Source: Prochlorococcus marinus str. MIT 1214 | GTDB taxonomy: Bacteria; Cyanobacteriota; Cyanobacteriia; PCC-6307; Cyanobiaceae | Assembly (NCBI RefSeq): GCF_027359355.1 | Contig: NZ_CP114777.1 | Span: forward strand, 1,674,001-1,738,000 | Length of the DNA stretch: 64,000 bases | Direction: 5' to 3' | Shown: in pieces, positions 1 through 9,217 of the stretch | Layout of the letters: the number at the start of each line of letters is the position of its first letter | Numbering within the stretch: position 1 is the first letter of the stretch | Made by a program: the position numbers and the translations under genes | The notes under the pieces: generated by a model | Databases searched by the model: none | The model's input: only the letters and a program-made list of their open reading frames with translations | Told to the model about the DNA's origin: nothing

Positions 1-522
1 TTTTTGAGAATAGTTTCTTCTTAATTCAGTAGTGATCTTTTTTGATTTATAGGCATCAATTAAGTTTGAGTATTGACTTGGATCAGTCACTACAAGAACA
101 TCTTGATGATTTTTTGCTGCTGCTCGGATCATTGTTGGTCCGCCAATATCAATATTTTCGATAGCTTCTTCCCAAGACACATTCTCTTTTGAAATTGTTT
201 TTTCAAATGGATATAAGTTAACAACTACCAAGTCTATTGGATTGATATTTTGTTTATCTAAATCATCTAGATGAGATTGTTTATCTCGTCTAGCTAATAT
301 TCCTCCATGGATTTTAGGATTTAGTGTTTTCACTCTTCCTTCAAGAATTTCTGGAAATCCTGTGTAATCTGCGACTCGTGTAACAGGAAGATTTTCACTC
401 TCAATTAACTTTGCAGTCCCTCCACTGGAAATGATTGTGAAGCCCAATTCATTAACTAAGGCTTTAGCTAGAGGAATTAAGCCAGTTTTGTCAGAGACAC
501 TTAGCAGAGCTATGGGTGACAT
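1..522 (-). CDS. purH: PurH, bifunctional AICAR transformylase/IMP cyclohydrolase (N-terminal part, partial)
   Basis: Catalyses the last two steps of de novo IMP synthesis in the cytosol. Only the first 174 codons are in the window; the frame is open to the left edge, so the C-terminal transformylase domain lies outside. Translation from the ATG at 522 starts [15 protein letters not shown] and contains [28 protein letters not shown] and [17 protein letters not shown], the hallmarks of the MGS-like IMP cyclohydrolase domain. It is divergent from the esterase gene that follows. Function is very certain from family knowledge; the partial state is a window effect, not a lesion. Confidence 0.95.
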   Translation of the reverse strand, partial: MSPIALLSVSDKTGLIPLAKALVNELGFTIISSGGTAKLIESENLPVTRVADYTGFPEILEGRVKTLNPKIHGGILARRDKQSHLDDLDKQNINPIDLVVVNLYPFEKTISKENVSWEEAIENIDIGGPTMIRAAAKNHQDVLVVTDPSQYSNLIDAYKSKKITTELRRNYSQK

Positions 523-584
523 TTATTGTTTGAAATCGATTGTTCTCGATAACCTACGCATCAAAGAGGCATATTGCATTCAAC

Positions 585-1190
585 ATGACTGAACAAGTCT
601 TATTAAATTCTGAATCCGCAACAAATAGATTGGTTTTACTCCATGGTTGGGGGGCTGATGCAAATGATCTACTACCTGTTGGGAAATTATTAACTGAGGG
701 GTTAAAAGATCGTTTTGAAATAGTTTCTTTCTCCGCTCCTCAGCCTCATCCAAGCGGATCAGGTAGGCAATGGTATCCGTTGTACCCACATGAATGGGAA
801 CAGGTTCCAAAAGCAGTATTAGATCTTGAAAAGCGTTTAAATAATTTTTGCTTTAATAACATACCCTTGAATAAAACATTGCTATTAGGTTTTTCTCAAG
901 GCGGTGCAATGGCCTTAGAGCTTGCAACAAGAAATAAATTTAAGGCAGTTTTTGCATTTAGCTCTTATCCACATCCAGAGTGGAAACCTTTAAAAGGTAT
1001 GTCACCTGTTTTTCTTTGCCATGGAAATATAGATCAAGTAGTCCCTAAAGAGGCTTCTGAGAGAAGCTTTGATAAGTTGGTAAAAAATGGAGTTAAATCA
1101 GAATTATATTTTTTTGAGGGAGGCCATGAAATAACAAATGATCTAATTGACCATTGCCGTGGAAAAATTAAACAACAATTTCTTAGTTAA
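585..1190 (+). CDS. Alpha/beta-hydrolase, carboxylesterase/phospholipase family
   Basis: A predicted cytosolic serine esterase of the acyl-protein thioesterase-like family (about 200 residues, the usual size). Visible motifs are the oxyanion region LLHGWGADANDLLP near the N-terminus, the nucleophile elbow GFSQGGAMAL with its catalytic Ser, the Asp region HGNIDQVVP and the C-terminal catalytic His in GGHEI. The frame is open from 540, but homology begins after the ATG at 585 (MTEQVLLNSES), so that start is preferred. It ends overlapping the convergent DUF3155 gene by 4 bp. The natural substrate cannot be told from sequence. Confidence 0.85.
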   Translation: MTEQVLLNSESATNRLVLLHGWGADANDLLPVGKLLTEGLKDRFEIVSFSAPQPHPSGSGRQWYPLYPHEWEQVPKAVLDLEKRLNNFCFNNIPLNKTLLLGFSQGGAMALELATRNKFKAVFAFSSYPHPEWKPLKGMSPVFLCHGNIDQVVPKEASERSFDKLVKNGVKSELYFFEGGHEITNDLIDHCRGKIKQQFLS

Positions 1191-1555
1191 ACAAAAGCGT
1201 ATTCATACTCTTCGATTTCTTCCCAATCATCTGCAGTAAGTTCTAAACCAGCAAAAATTTTGTCTTCACCAAGAAATTCAACAATTACTCTCAGGGAAGG
1301 AAAAAGAAAGTGATTCTCCTCAGCGTACTGAGCACTAAACAAACCTTTCTCTCCCCAGAAGAAGCGATCAGTAGTGTGTTCATTACGTCGCACATTTAGT
1401 ATCGCTGGCGCGTATAGTCCCTCTTCAGCGATGAAGCGTCTTGCCGCCGTTACAGGCTTATGTTGACCTGTTCCTAAATGAAAAATAGGGACATGAGACA
1501 TTACTCGCTGACCTGCAAGTCTGCGTCTGCTAATTCTTTTACGCTTCTTAGACAT
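1187..1555 (-). CDS. DUF3155 family protein, conserved in cyanobacteria
   Basis: A 122-residue protein of unknown function. The N-terminus is strongly basic (MSKKRKRISRRRLAGQR), followed by a compact body with VTAARRFIAEEGL, and an acidic tail rich in Glu (EEIEEYEYAFV). It has no signal peptide or membrane segment, so it is probably cytosolic; the basic head would fit nucleic-acid or ribosome contact, but that is inference. I recognise it as the cyanobacterial DUF3155 family from the overall pattern. It is convergent with the esterase and divergent from the sensor kinase, with a 312-bp gap upstream. Confidence 0.75.
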   Translation of the reverse strand: MSKKRKRISRRRLAGQRVMSHVPIFHLGTGQHKPVTAARRFIAEEGLYAPAILNVRRNEHTTDRFFWGEKGLFSAQYAEENHFLFPSLRVIVEFLGEDKIFAGLELTADDWEEIEEYEYAFV

Positions 1556-1867
1556 GAAAAAAAATACCTTTATTGGGGGTGAGTGAAATAGGGACTTTCA
1601 TTTTTAGCTCTTGCTGAAGCTAAAGTTTTTTTAGAAAAATTAGATTTGAAATTGAGATGGAAAGTTATTCTCAAATAATTTAAAGTGGTCTACGGAGGTT
1701 TCCCATCAATCTTTTCCGCAGACTCAAAGTCACTCAAAGTGCTCACTTTTTAATTGAATTTGAGATAACCTCCTGTTAGGGATCTAAAATCTTTATTTAC
1801 ATCTTAATACTTTTTTCAAATTTTTCAAGTTTTTGAATACTTCTTTCTCCTTGTCTAAGATTGCATA
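1556..1867. other. Intergenic region with a hairpin; divergent control region
   Basis: This 312-bp gap separates the divergent DUF3155 and sensor-kinase genes and has no convincing ORF. It contains a hairpin with arms GTCTACGGA (1688-1696) and TCCGCAGAC (1715-1723), 8 of 9 pairs with one A-C mismatch, and just after it the direct repeat ACTCAAAGT (twice, 1722-1730 and 1732-1740 approximately). It must hold the promoters of both flanking genes, and a small RNA is possible. Confidence 0.5.
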
Positions 1868-2989
1868 ATGACCTCAATGCAGTATTCAGAACGATTTTTG
1901 AATTTTGTTCAACAACAGTTGATGAGCTTTCAAGCTGATCAACAATTGGAGCATGTTGTTGTTTATGTAGCTAGATCTGGAGATAGTGGTTCGCCCACTT
2001 TAGAAGTTGTTGGACAGTGGCCTAAATCAGAAAAAATATTACAGCCAGTAGAAACTGATATTGCTCTTCGTACACCCTCGTCAAATAGAAGATGGTACCC
2101 ATTACAAGAGGGATCAATATTATTGGGTGTTATTCGTGCGGAGCGAATTGCCTCTGATGAAGAATGGCCTGAATACCTTGATCAGCGCTTGCAATCAATG
2201 TCAATCTTATTGGCGAACTCTCTTGCCTCTGAACTTGATAGAAAAAGGTTGTTAGATCAATTGGATGATCAAAAGGAGCAGATATCATTAATGGTTCATC
2301 AATTAAGAAATCCATTAGCTGCTCTTGGAACATATGCAAAACTTCTTTTGAGAAAAATAGGCCCTGATAGTGAACATGAAAACCTTGTAAAAGGATTAAT
2401 ATCAGAACAAGTTCAAGTTAATAAATATCTTTCGGCACTAGATCAACTTAGTCAAGTGAAACTACCTCAAGCAGATGATGGATCAAATAGATTGCTCTTG
2501 CCTCCATTATTGCCAACCGAGACAAATATCAGCGTAAAAAGCTTAATAGAGCCATTGATTGAAAGAGCTAAAGCGAGAGCTAATTTGCAAGGCAGAAAAT
2601 GGTTTAGTCCTTCAGAATGGCCAGCATGGATGGAATCAAGATCTATTTCAGAGGGGGTTATTGCTGAAATTGTTGCGAATCTCTTGGAAAATGCATTTCG
2701 TTATAGCCCTCCTCAATCATCTATCGGAATAGAATTAGTAGAAGAAGGTATATGCATTTGGGATGAAGGCATCCCTATAAATGAGGATGAAAGAGAAAAG
2801 ATTTTTGAGAAAGGTTTTAGAGGTGAAAGTGGTTTGAAAATGTCTGGTAGTGGAATAGGTCTTGCTCTTGCTAGAGATTTGGCTAGACAATTAGGCGGAG
2901 ATCTTAAGTTGGTTGTTAATCCGAGTAAATTTAAAAATTCTTTACCTGAGTCAGGTAATGCTTTTGTTTTTAATTTGGAGCCAAAATGA
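1868..2989 (+). CDS. Sensor histidine kinase, Hik2/chloroplast-sensor-kinase-like
   Basis: A 373-residue soluble two-component kinase with no membrane segment. Residues 1-125 form a GAF-like sensory domain; the H-box is MVHQLRNPLAAL with the phosphoacceptor His at 144, followed by TYAKLLLRK. The ATPase part shows the N-box ANLLENAFRYSPP, the G1 box WDEGIPI and the G2 box GSGIGLALARDLARQLGG. A GAF domain followed by an HQL(R/K)NPL-type H-box resembles cyanobacterial Hik2 and plastid CSK, which sense electron-transport redox state; this assignment is from memory of the family. No response regulator is adjacent. Its 3' end overlaps the convergent cobS by 20 bp. Confidence 0.8.
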   Translation: MTSMQYSERFLNFVQQQLMSFQADQQLEHVVVYVARSGDSGSPTLEVVGQWPKSEKILQPVETDIALRTPSSNRRWYPLQEGSILLGVIRAERIASDEEWPEYLDQRLQSMSILLANSLASELDRKRLLDQLDDQKEQISLMVHQLRNPLAALGTYAKLLLRKIGPDSEHENLVKGLISEQVQVNKYLSALDQLSQVKLPQADDGSNRLLLPPLLPTETNISVKSLIEPLIERAKARANLQGRKWFSPSEWPAWMESRSISEGVIAEIVANLLENAFRYSPPQSSIGIELVEEGICIWDEGIPINEDEREKIFEKGFRGESGLKMSGSGIGLALARDLARQLGGDLKLVVNPSKFKNSLPESGNAFVFNLEPK

Positions 2990-3746
2990 TACTTAATAGT
3001 AATAAATAAGTTGTTTCTGTTATTACTAAACTTGCTCCATAGCTATCACCACTATGTCCACCTAAGGATTTATTGATTAAGTTTGGGATTAGAATTGAAG
3101 TTATTAAACCTGATAAAATGCAATAGATTAATAATAAAGCATTATATATATTTAAATTAGTTGAAATTAGAAAAACTATTATTCCTATAGAAATTATTAT
3201 CACTGACGGTCTTATCTCATTAGATATTCCTTTCCAGTTTTGATGATGAATGGAGCTGTATTTTTTTTTAAAAATGTATTCATGATTTTCAATTGCGAAA
3301 ATTTGAGATGTTCTCCCCCAAAATGCAGCTAATGGGAATGCAAGAGGAGCATAAAAACTTAGTTTCATTATTGCGGCTATTTGAAGAATCAATATGATTG
3401 CCAAACTTTGCACGCCTATTGCACCAACTCTGCTGTCTTTCATTGCTTCAATTCGCTTCGATGGACCTGCTCCTATTCCATCAGCCGTATCCATTAACCC
3501 ATCAATATGAAGTCCACCAGTGATTAAAATGCTAATTGCAATCGATATTAAGGCGATAGAAATATTTGGCCAATTAAAGAATTTCAATAAAAGCCAAGAA
3601 AATGATTGTAAAAAGCCAATTAAAACTCCTATCAAAGGGGCAAAACGAGCAATTCTTTTGAATCGAGGCTTGATTAATGGCCATTGAGGCAAAATAGTGT
3701 AAAACACCCATGCACCTGCAAGGTCTCCTAGCCAGTTTTTAAAAAT
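2970..3746 (-). CDS. cobS: CobS, adenosylcobinamide-GDP ribazoletransferase (cobalamin synthase)
   Basis: An integral membrane enzyme that joins adenosylcobinamide-GDP and alpha-ribazole in the last steps of cobalamin synthesis. It has several hydrophobic helices and the family signature GGLHIDGLMDTADGIGAGPS near residue 70, plus the C-terminal GGHSGDSYGA motif. A GTG at 3707 gives 245 residues, but the frame continues upstream and reads NWLGDLAGAW directly before it, matching the conserved CobS N-terminus. The true start is therefore probably upstream, at an unusual codon (ATT at 3746 or 3752, or CTG at 3749); the in-frame stop is at 3771-3773. Function is certain, the start is not. Confidence 0.88.
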   Translation of the reverse strand: MFKNWLGDLAGAWVFYTILPQWPLIKPRFKRIARFAPLIGVLIGFLQSFSWLLLKFFNWPNISIALISIAISILITGGLHIDGLMDTADGIGAGPSKRIEAMKDSRVGAIGVQSLAIILILQIAAIMKLSFYAPLAFPLAAFWGRTSQIFAIENHEYIFKKKYSSIHHQNWKGISNEIRPSVIIISIGIIVFLISTNLNIYNALLLIYCILSGLITSILIPNLINKSLGGHSGDSYGASLVITETTYLLLLSIILAPN

Positions 3747-3825
3747 CAGAATTACAACCTCAACTGTTTCTTAGTTCTCAAATTAGTTATATAAGTAGTT
3801 TAAATTATCGAATATTTAGGAATAA

Positions 3826-4956
3826 TTGAAAAAGCCTTTCTTCGATTTCCAAATAGACAGTAGATGTAAATCGACATTAGCTAGAGCCTGTTCTATTAAA
3901 ACGCCAAATGGAATTGTAAATACTCCAAGATTTATGCCTGTAGGTACTTTAGGAACAGTCAAGGGTGTTACCTCTAATCAACTAGAGAAAACAGGAGCTG
4001 AAATGATTCTTGCAAATACTTTTCATCTTCATCTTCAACCAGGAGAAAGAATAGTTCAAGACGCAGGCGGACTACATGAATTTATGAACTGGAAGAAACC
4101 AATACTCACTGACTCAGGAGGTTTTCAAGTATTTAGTTTGGCAAAGTTAAATAAAATTGATGATGCAGGAGTTTCGTTTCAAAGCCCAAGGGATGGTAAA
4201 CAGATTTTTTTGACTCCTGAAAAAGCCATTGAAATTCAAATGGCTTTAGGGTCTGATATCGCAATGGCTTTTGATCATTGCCCTCCTTACCCAGCCAGTG
4301 AGTCAGAAGTTGAAGAGGCTTGTAAAAGAACACACCATTGGCTTGAGAGATGTCTAAATGCTCATAACAAAGACGATCAAGCAGTTTTTGGCATAGTTCA
4401 AGGGGGTTGCTTCCCAAATTTAAGGAAAATTAGCGCAAAAATCGTCTCAGGATTTGATTTGCCAGGGATCGCTATAGGAGGGGTGAGTGTAGGCGAACCC
4501 ATAAGTCAAGTGCATAAAATTGTACGAGAGACCTGCCCTCTATTACCTGAAGACCGACCAAGATATCTTATGGGAATAGGAACATTACGAGAAATGGCCG
4601 TAGCTGTGGCCAATGGAGTAGATCTGTTCGACTGTGTAATCCCTACGCGTTTAGGAAGGCATGGGAGCGCTTTGGTTAACGGAGATACATTCAACTTAAG
4701 AAATACGCGTTTTAAAGACGATTACAAGCCGCTGGATTCATCTTGCCCCTGTGAAGCTTGTACTGGATACACAAGAGCATATATTCATCACTTGATTCGC
4801 AACAAAGAGTTGCTAGGTCTCACGCTTTTGAGTTTGCATAATCTCACTCATTTGATCCGTTTTACAGGTGCTATGAGGCAAGCAATTCTGGAAGGTTGTT
4901 TTTCAGAGGATTTCGCTCCGTGGCAGAGTGACTCTAAAGCGCGTCATACGTGGTAG
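3826..4956 (+). CDS. tgt: Tgt, queuine tRNA-ribosyltransferase
   Basis: Exchanges guanine-34 of GUN-anticodon tRNAs for a queuine precursor. The 376-residue protein has the full TIM-barrel signature: [10 protein letters not shown], the catalytic-Asp segment [25 protein letters not shown] and the nucleophile region [14 protein letters not shown], then the zinc ligands C-x-C-x2-C ([10 protein letters not shown]) with a downstream His. The start is TTG at 3826, preceded by TAGGAA as a weak ribosome-binding site; no better in-frame ATG exists because conserved sequence starts at once. psbK follows 34 bp downstream on the same strand. Confidence 0.96.
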   Translation: MKKPFFDFQIDSRCKSTLARACSIKTPNGIVNTPRFMPVGTLGTVKGVTSNQLEKTGAEMILANTFHLHLQPGERIVQDAGGLHEFMNWKKPILTDSGGFQVFSLAKLNKIDDAGVSFQSPRDGKQIFLTPEKAIEIQMALGSDIAMAFDHCPPYPASESEVEEACKRTHHWLERCLNAHNKDDQAVFGIVQGGCFPNLRKISAKIVSGFDLPGIAIGGVSVGEPISQVHKIVRETCPLLPEDRPRYLMGIGTLREMAVAVANGVDLFDCVIPTRLGRHGSALVNGDTFNLRNTRFKDDYKPLDSSCPCEACTGYTRAYIHHLIRNKELLGLTLLSLHNLTHLIRFTGAMRQAILEGCFSEDFAPWQSDSKARHTW

Positions 4957-4990
4957 CGTGCGTGCTTAATACGTCCATTATTTCTTAGGG

Positions 4991-5134
4991 ATGGCACTGA
5001 TTAATCTCGACTTGCTTGCTGAACTTCCGGTTGCTTACCAGGCTTTTGCACCAACAGTGGATGTACTTCCGCTTATACCTCTTTTCTTCTTTCTGCTTGT
5101 TTTTGTTTGGCAAGCGGCAGTTGGCTTTCGTTAA
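4991..5134 (+). CDS. psbK: PsbK, photosystem II reaction centre protein K
   Basis: A 47-residue photosystem II subunit with one membrane helix. The precursor reads [16 protein letters not shown], then the conserved mature start region [13 protein letters not shown], a hydrophobic helix ([10 protein letters not shown]) and the terminal QAAVGFR, which is diagnostic for PsbK. The N-terminal 10 to 12 residues are normally removed. It is too short for usual ORF listings. It lies directly downstream of tgt and ends before a strong hairpin terminator. The ATG follows TTAGGG closely, a plausible ribosome-binding site. Confidence 0.96.
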   Translation: MALINLDLLAELPVAYQAFAPTVDVLPLIPLFFFLLVFVWQAAVGFR

Positions 5135-5194
5135 AAGAGAAGTTTTTTCTTCTGGTTTTTTTACAATTTAAGCAATCTATTAGAGATTCTTAAC

Positions 5195-5247
5195 AAAATA
5201 AAATTTCTGCCCGAATTAAGAAATCGGGCAGAAATTTTATTTTTTTT
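5195..5247. terminator. Bidirectional rho-independent terminator (psbK / oxidoreductase)
   Basis: Perfect 20-bp inverted repeat: arms 5195-5214 and 5224-5243 with core CTGCCCGA/TCGGGCAG, a 9-nt loop, and A-tract and T-tract on the two flanks. It lies between the convergent psbK and oxidoreductase genes and can end both transcripts. Confidence 0.93.
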
Positions 5248-5267
5248 AGTTAGTTGATCTGGCTTAT

Positions 5268-6290
5268 TTAAATTCCTTTTTTAAGCAAAATGTCTTCACT
5301 TGGCATTGATACTGCCTTCTCAATTAAATCAGCAAGGTGTAATGCTCTAGATGCTTGAAGACCTCCAACTGCAGGCTTCTCCTTGCCTCTAACACATTGC
5401 AGGAAATGCTCCAGCTCTGCATATAGAGGTTCGATTGATGTTGTACTTACTTCTTCAATAAACCCATCGTTTCTATAAAGCAGCTCGCCGTGATCAGCTG
5501 AATACCATTCATGAGCTTTCCTATGGATGTGAATATTGTGATTTAGAAAATCTGTTTCTATAAGACTTTGTTTGCAATGAGCGCTCAAACTTCTTATTTT
5601 TTTGTGACTCATTTTGCTTGCTGTCAGACTTGCAACCACTCCATTTTGAAATCCCAGTGTCGCGTTAACATAATCCATAGGACCATCTCCACTACATCCT
5701 CCAACTGCAGCAAGCCTTATCACTTTTGAATTTGCAAGTTCAATAACTAAGTCAATATCGTGAATCATTAAGTCCAATACGACTGACACATCATTAGCTC
5801 TCTCAGGATGAGGACTATGCCTTCTGGCCTCAAGAACTACAACTTCTTCATTAGCAACTACTTTTGTTAATTCTCTAAAAGCCGGATTAAATCTTTCTAT
5901 ATGGCCAACTTGTAATAACTTTTTTGCTTTGTTTGATGCATTAATCAACGATGATGCTTCTTCTTTATTTGCTGCTATGGGTTTTTCAATTAACACATGT
6001 TTCCCGGCGTTTAAACATTCTAGACCTACTTCATGGTGAAACATTGTAGGTACAGCAACACATACAGCCTCTGCTTGATGTAATAAGTCCTTGTAATTTT
6101 TGTACCAATTACAATTAAATTGCTCCATAGCTAATTTCCCTCTTTCTTCGTCTAAATCTGCAACTCCTACCAACTCAGCATCTTTGAGAAGACTAAGTAC
6201 TCTAGCGTGATGCCAACCCATATTTCCAATTCCTATTACCCCAACTTTTACAGGAATAATATTTTCGTTGATCTTGGAAATTTTTTTCAT
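5268..6290 (-). CDS. Gfo/Idh/MocA family NAD(P)-dependent oxidoreductase
   Basis: A 340-residue dehydrogenase. The N-terminal Rossmann fold begins VKVGVIGIGNMGWHHARVL with the GxGxxG dinucleotide site, and the conserved EKP motif (HVLIEKPIAANKEEA) carries the catalytic-region Lys. The GFO_IDH_MocA C-terminal domain contains LMIHDIDLVIEL with the typical D-x2-x-H-D-D arrangement. Family members act on sugars, inositol or UDP-amino sugars; the substrate is not evident here. It is the downstream gene of the CorC-type protein (20-bp gap), and the shared terminator follows it. Confidence 0.85.
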   Translation of the reverse strand: MKKISKINENIIPVKVGVIGIGNMGWHHARVLSLLKDAELVGVADLDEERGKLAMEQFNCNWYKNYKDLLHQAEAVCVAVPTMFHHEVGLECLNAGKHVLIEKPIAANKEEASSLINASNKAKKLLQVGHIERFNPAFRELTKVVANEEVVVLEARRHSPHPERANDVSVVLDLMIHDIDLVIELANSKVIRLAAVGGCSGDGPMDYVNATLGFQNGVVASLTASKMSHKKIRSLSAHCKQSLIETDFLNHNIHIHRKAHEWYSADHGELLYRNDGFIEEVSTTSIEPLYAELEHFLQCVRGKEKPAVGGLQASRALHLADLIEKAVSMPSEDILLKKGI

Positions 6291-6310
6291 GTTTACTTTG
6301 TTATTAATTA

Positions 6311-7579
6311 TTATTTAGGAAGTATTATTTTTACTTTGTTTATTCTTGGACCTTTCATAGAAAGAATTTCAAAGATAATTTCATTATGAATGAATGTTTC
6401 TCCGGAGTTGGGAATTTCTTGGAGTTTTTCCAAAACAAATCCAGCAAGAGTGTAATGATCATCAGCTTCTGGCAATTCTAATTTAAGTTCTCTATTTAGT
6501 TCTATTACTTCTATTTCTCCAGAAGTAATCCATATTTTTTTTAAGTCATCAATAGGTCTTAGCTCAGATTCTTTATTGTCAAATTGAATCTCATCACCAA
6601 CAATTTCACCTGTTAAGTCTGCCGATGTTATTAATCCTTCAGTGCCTCCATATTCGTCAACAACCAACAGAAGCGGGTTCCCATTTTTTATTACGGGAAG
6701 TAATTCGGCCAAAGTAGAAGTTTCTAAAACACGAACAACTGGTTTGATATAAGGTTCTAATAATGAGTTGGCTTGCATTTCTCCTTTTGCTATTGGATCA
6801 GCAAGTTGCCTTAAATCTAAAACTCCAAGAACATTATCAAGTGAATCATCAATTACTAAGTATCTTGCGTGACGAGTTTTATGAACTTCTTCCATCATTT
6901 GAGTGAAGGAAACCTCTCTTGGAAGAGTAACCATCCCTGACCTCGGAACCATTACCTCTCTGACTTGTGTATCCCTTAAAGCAAAAACACCTTCAAGTAT
7001 GTTCCTTTCATCAGGTTTTAAGCCTGTTACTCCACCAGTTTCAATTAACTTCTCTAATTCTCCTGCAGAAAATGCAGCTGTCGTAAGACTTTCTGATTGA
7101 GTATTAAGTCCAAATAATCTAAGAATTAATAAAGACAGTCCTTCTAGTAAAGAAAGGAATGGTGACATCCATTTTATTGCTGCTTCAATTAGGGGCGATA
7201 ATTTAAGAGCAGAAGTCTCTGGTTGATTAAGAACAAGTGCTTTTGGAAGAAGACCAGATATCAGAGTTGCTAAAAGTACAACAATAATAAAAAGTGCTAG
7301 ATCTAATAAATAATTAATTGAAGCATTGTTTCCCCACAATTGACTTGCAAAATTTTTGCAGATCCAACCAATTGAAATTAATGAAATAGTGATTCCTAAC
7401 TCTGCTATTAAAAGTGTTCTTCTTAGCCTTTTCTGCAGGCGAATTATGGAATTGGAACCAGGAAGTCCATCTTCTACTAGTCTTTGAACCTTAGTTGAAC
7501 GAAGTCGCAAAATAGCAAACTGACCTGCATTAAAAAATGCAGGTATTACAAGCAATATACAAAGAAGTAATAAACTCAT
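6311..7579 (-). CDS. CNNM/CorC-HlyC family membrane protein (DUF21-CBS-CorC_HlyC)
   Basis: A 422-residue inner-membrane protein of the family once named hemolysin/TlyC and linked to Mg2+/Co2+ efflux. The N-terminal DUF21 domain (about residues 1-180) has four hydrophobic segments starting MSLLLLCILLVIPAFFNAGQ. Two CBS modules follow, with VREVMVPRSGM-type sequence (seen as QVREVMVPRSGMV) and VVDEYGGTEGLIT, then the C-terminal CorC_HlyC domain with HYTLAGFVLEKL. Length and domain order match the family. It starts 15 bp from the tRNA-Met gene and probably shares a transcript with the oxidoreductase. Transport function is family knowledge, not shown here. Confidence 0.88.
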   Translation of the reverse strand: MSLLLLCILLVIPAFFNAGQFAILRLRSTKVQRLVEDGLPGSNSIIRLQKRLRRTLLIAELGITISLISIGWICKNFASQLWGNNASINYLLDLALFIIVVLLATLISGLLPKALVLNQPETSALKLSPLIEAAIKWMSPFLSLLEGLSLLILRLFGLNTQSESLTTAAFSAGELEKLIETGGVTGLKPDERNILEGVFALRDTQVREVMVPRSGMVTLPREVSFTQMMEEVHKTRHARYLVIDDSLDNVLGVLDLRQLADPIAKGEMQANSLLEPYIKPVVRVLETSTLAELLPVIKNGNPLLLVVDEYGGTEGLITSADLTGEIVGDEIQFDNKESELRPIDDLKKIWITSGEIEVIELNRELKLELPEADDHYTLAGFVLEKLQEIPNSGETFIHNEIIFEILSMKGPRINKVKIILPK

Positions 7580-7593
7580 TAATAATTTTTCTA

Positions 7594-7666
7594 TGGGGGT
7601 GGCGAGGATCGAACTCGCCTAAGGCGAATTATGAGTTCGCTGCATTCACCAGATTGCTACACCCCC
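7594..7666 (-). tRNA. trnM: tRNA-Met (anticodon CAT)
   Basis: A 73-nt cloverleaf: 7-bp acceptor GGGGGTG/CACCCCC, 5-bp anticodon stem GCGAA/TTCGC around the loop CTCATAA, T-arm GCGAG-TTCGATC-CTCGC and discriminator A; CCA is not encoded. A paired first base excludes the initiator tRNA. Elongator tRNA-Met is likely, but tRNA-Ile with a lysidine-modified CAT anticodon cannot be excluded by eye. Confidence 0.9.
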
Positions 7667-7775
7667 AAAAAAGCAGAACTAAAACTTTTTTTGATAATAG
7701 TTAATTAGTTTGCCTAAAGTAAATATATATCTAATCCCACCAAGATGTTTAATAATTAAACTTGCATATAAAGAT

Positions 7776-8354
7776 ATGAACCCATTGAATCCTTCATTAG
7801 TTGCTGCGAAAGAAAATCTTTTAACATTGTTAGCTCAAAAAGCTTATAGGTATGGAGATTTTTCTTTGGCTTCTGGAAAGAAAAGTTCTCATTACGTAAA
7901 TTGCAAGCCAGTATCTCTCTCAGGTTCAGGTCTATTCTTGATAAGCTCACTATTCTTGAAACAAATAAATGAAGGTGATAGTGCAGTTGCAGGCTTGACT
8001 TTGGGGGCTGACCCTCTAGTTAGTGGCGTTGTAATGCTGGCATCTCAATCAGGCATTGATTTAAGCGGTTTAATAGTAAGGAAAGAAGCTAAAGGTTATG
8101 GAACTGGAGCATGGTTGGAAGGGCCTCTGCCTCCCAAGGGTTCTGTTATTACTGTCCTAGAGGATGTGGTTACTACTGGTGGCTCTTCTTTAAAAGCTGT
8201 TGAAAGACTTAGAACTCAAGGTTATTTAGTTAACAAAGTGCTAGCAATAGTAGATAGAGAAGAAGGAGGAGTAGATGCAATGTCCAAAGCTGATTTGGAT
8301 TTAAATAGTCTTTTCTTTTTAAAAGAGATTGTTGAAAGGGCTAAAAGCTTGTAA
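7776..8354 (+). CDS. pyrE: PyrE, orotate phosphoribosyltransferase
   Basis: Makes orotidine 5'-monophosphate from orotate and PRPP in pyrimidine synthesis. The protein has the substrate region [18 protein letters not shown] and the PRPP-binding motif [19 protein letters not shown]. The frame is open from 7710, but family homology begins near the ATG at 7776 ([16 protein letters not shown]), giving 192 residues, the usual length; the upstream extension looks untranslated. Its stop overlaps the start of ygfZ by one base (TAATG), so the two are translationally coupled. Confidence 0.94.
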   Translation: MNPLNPSLVAAKENLLTLLAQKAYRYGDFSLASGKKSSHYVNCKPVSLSGSGLFLISSLFLKQINEGDSAVAGLTLGADPLVSGVVMLASQSGIDLSGLIVRKEAKGYGTGAWLEGPLPPKGSVITVLEDVVTTGGSSLKAVERLRTQGYLVNKVLAIVDREEGGVDAMSKADLDLNSLFFLKEIVERAKSL

Positions 8355-9202
8355 TGTCAAAAGATAAACCATTGATTTGGGATGAAACATTCCCTTCATT
8401 ACTTCTAAAAGGTGAGGGAACTGCTGCTTTTTTACATGGTCAAACGACTGCTGATATTTTTGCTCAAAAACAACTAGAAAGAATTTTCTTGAGCTGTTGG
8501 TTATCAACTAAGGGAAGTTTAAAAGCTTTGTTGGAAATTCGACTTTCAAGTAATATGGCTGAAATAGTCATAATCAGTGGTGAAATTAATTCTATAGTTG
8601 ATGGATTTGAATCAGTAATATTTCCAGCCGATAAAGTAAAGTTAGAAGTGATTAAACCAATTAGAAGAATACAAAAAATAAATAAATATCAATCATGGAA
8701 AGAGTTTTCTCCAATTTGGATAGCTAATAGTGATTTAATTCAAAATGAAATTTCTGACTTTGCTCAAGTAACTAAAGAAGAGTTGGAAATATGGAAAATA
8801 AGACAGGGAATACCAAGATTTGATAGAGAAATAAATGGAGAAACAAATCCTTACGAATTAGGTTTAGGAGATATTATAAATCTTGATAAAGGTTGTTATT
8901 TAGGACAAGAATCAATTGCAAGATTCTTTAGATCTAAATCTTTAAAATATCAACTACGTTATTGGGAGGCTTATGGGAAAGCTGATGATTTTGATATTGG
9001 TAAAAAATTTTTTAATACTAATCAAGATAACGAATTGAAAAAGAAAGTAGGAGTTGTTACATCTTCAATTAAAATTAACGATAATTTTTTTTATGGACTT
9101 GCATTGATCAAAAACAATTTTATTAATAAGAGTATTTGTTTTTCTCAAAAAGATGAAACTATAACTATGAAAAAGCCAATCTCATTTGCTTTGCCTTTTT
9201 AA
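8354..9202 (+). CDS. ygfZ: YgfZ/GcvT-domain folate-binding protein
   Basis: A 282-residue folate-binding protein of the YgfZ family, which supports iron-sulfur cluster assembly and repair and some tRNA modification. The diagnostic motif K-G-C-Y-x-G-Q-E is present in LDKGCYLGQESIARF, and FLHGQTTADI matches the N-terminal GcvT-like fold. Length is somewhat below the E. coli protein but typical for cyanobacteria. It overlaps pyrE by one base and converges with the RecB-like nuclease gene. A true glycine-cleavage T-protein is unlikely given the Cys motif. Confidence 0.85.
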   Translation: MSKDKPLIWDETFPSLLLKGEGTAAFLHGQTTADIFAQKQLERIFLSCWLSTKGSLKALLEIRLSSNMAEIVIISGEINSIVDGFESVIFPADKVKLEVIKPIRRIQKINKYQSWKEFSPIWIANSDLIQNEISDFAQVTKEELEIWKIRQGIPRFDREINGETNPYELGLGDIINLDKGCYLGQESIARFFRSKSLKYQLRYWEAYGKADDFDIGKKFFNTNQDNELKKKVGVVTSSIKINDNFFYGLALIKNNFINKSICFSQKDETITMKKPISFALPF

Positions 9203-9217
9203 TCTAATAAGATAGTT

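Noticed and set aside
580-810. 76-codon frame on the minus strand inside the esterase gene
   Set aside because: Antisense to a well-supported gene and without any motif; a shadow.
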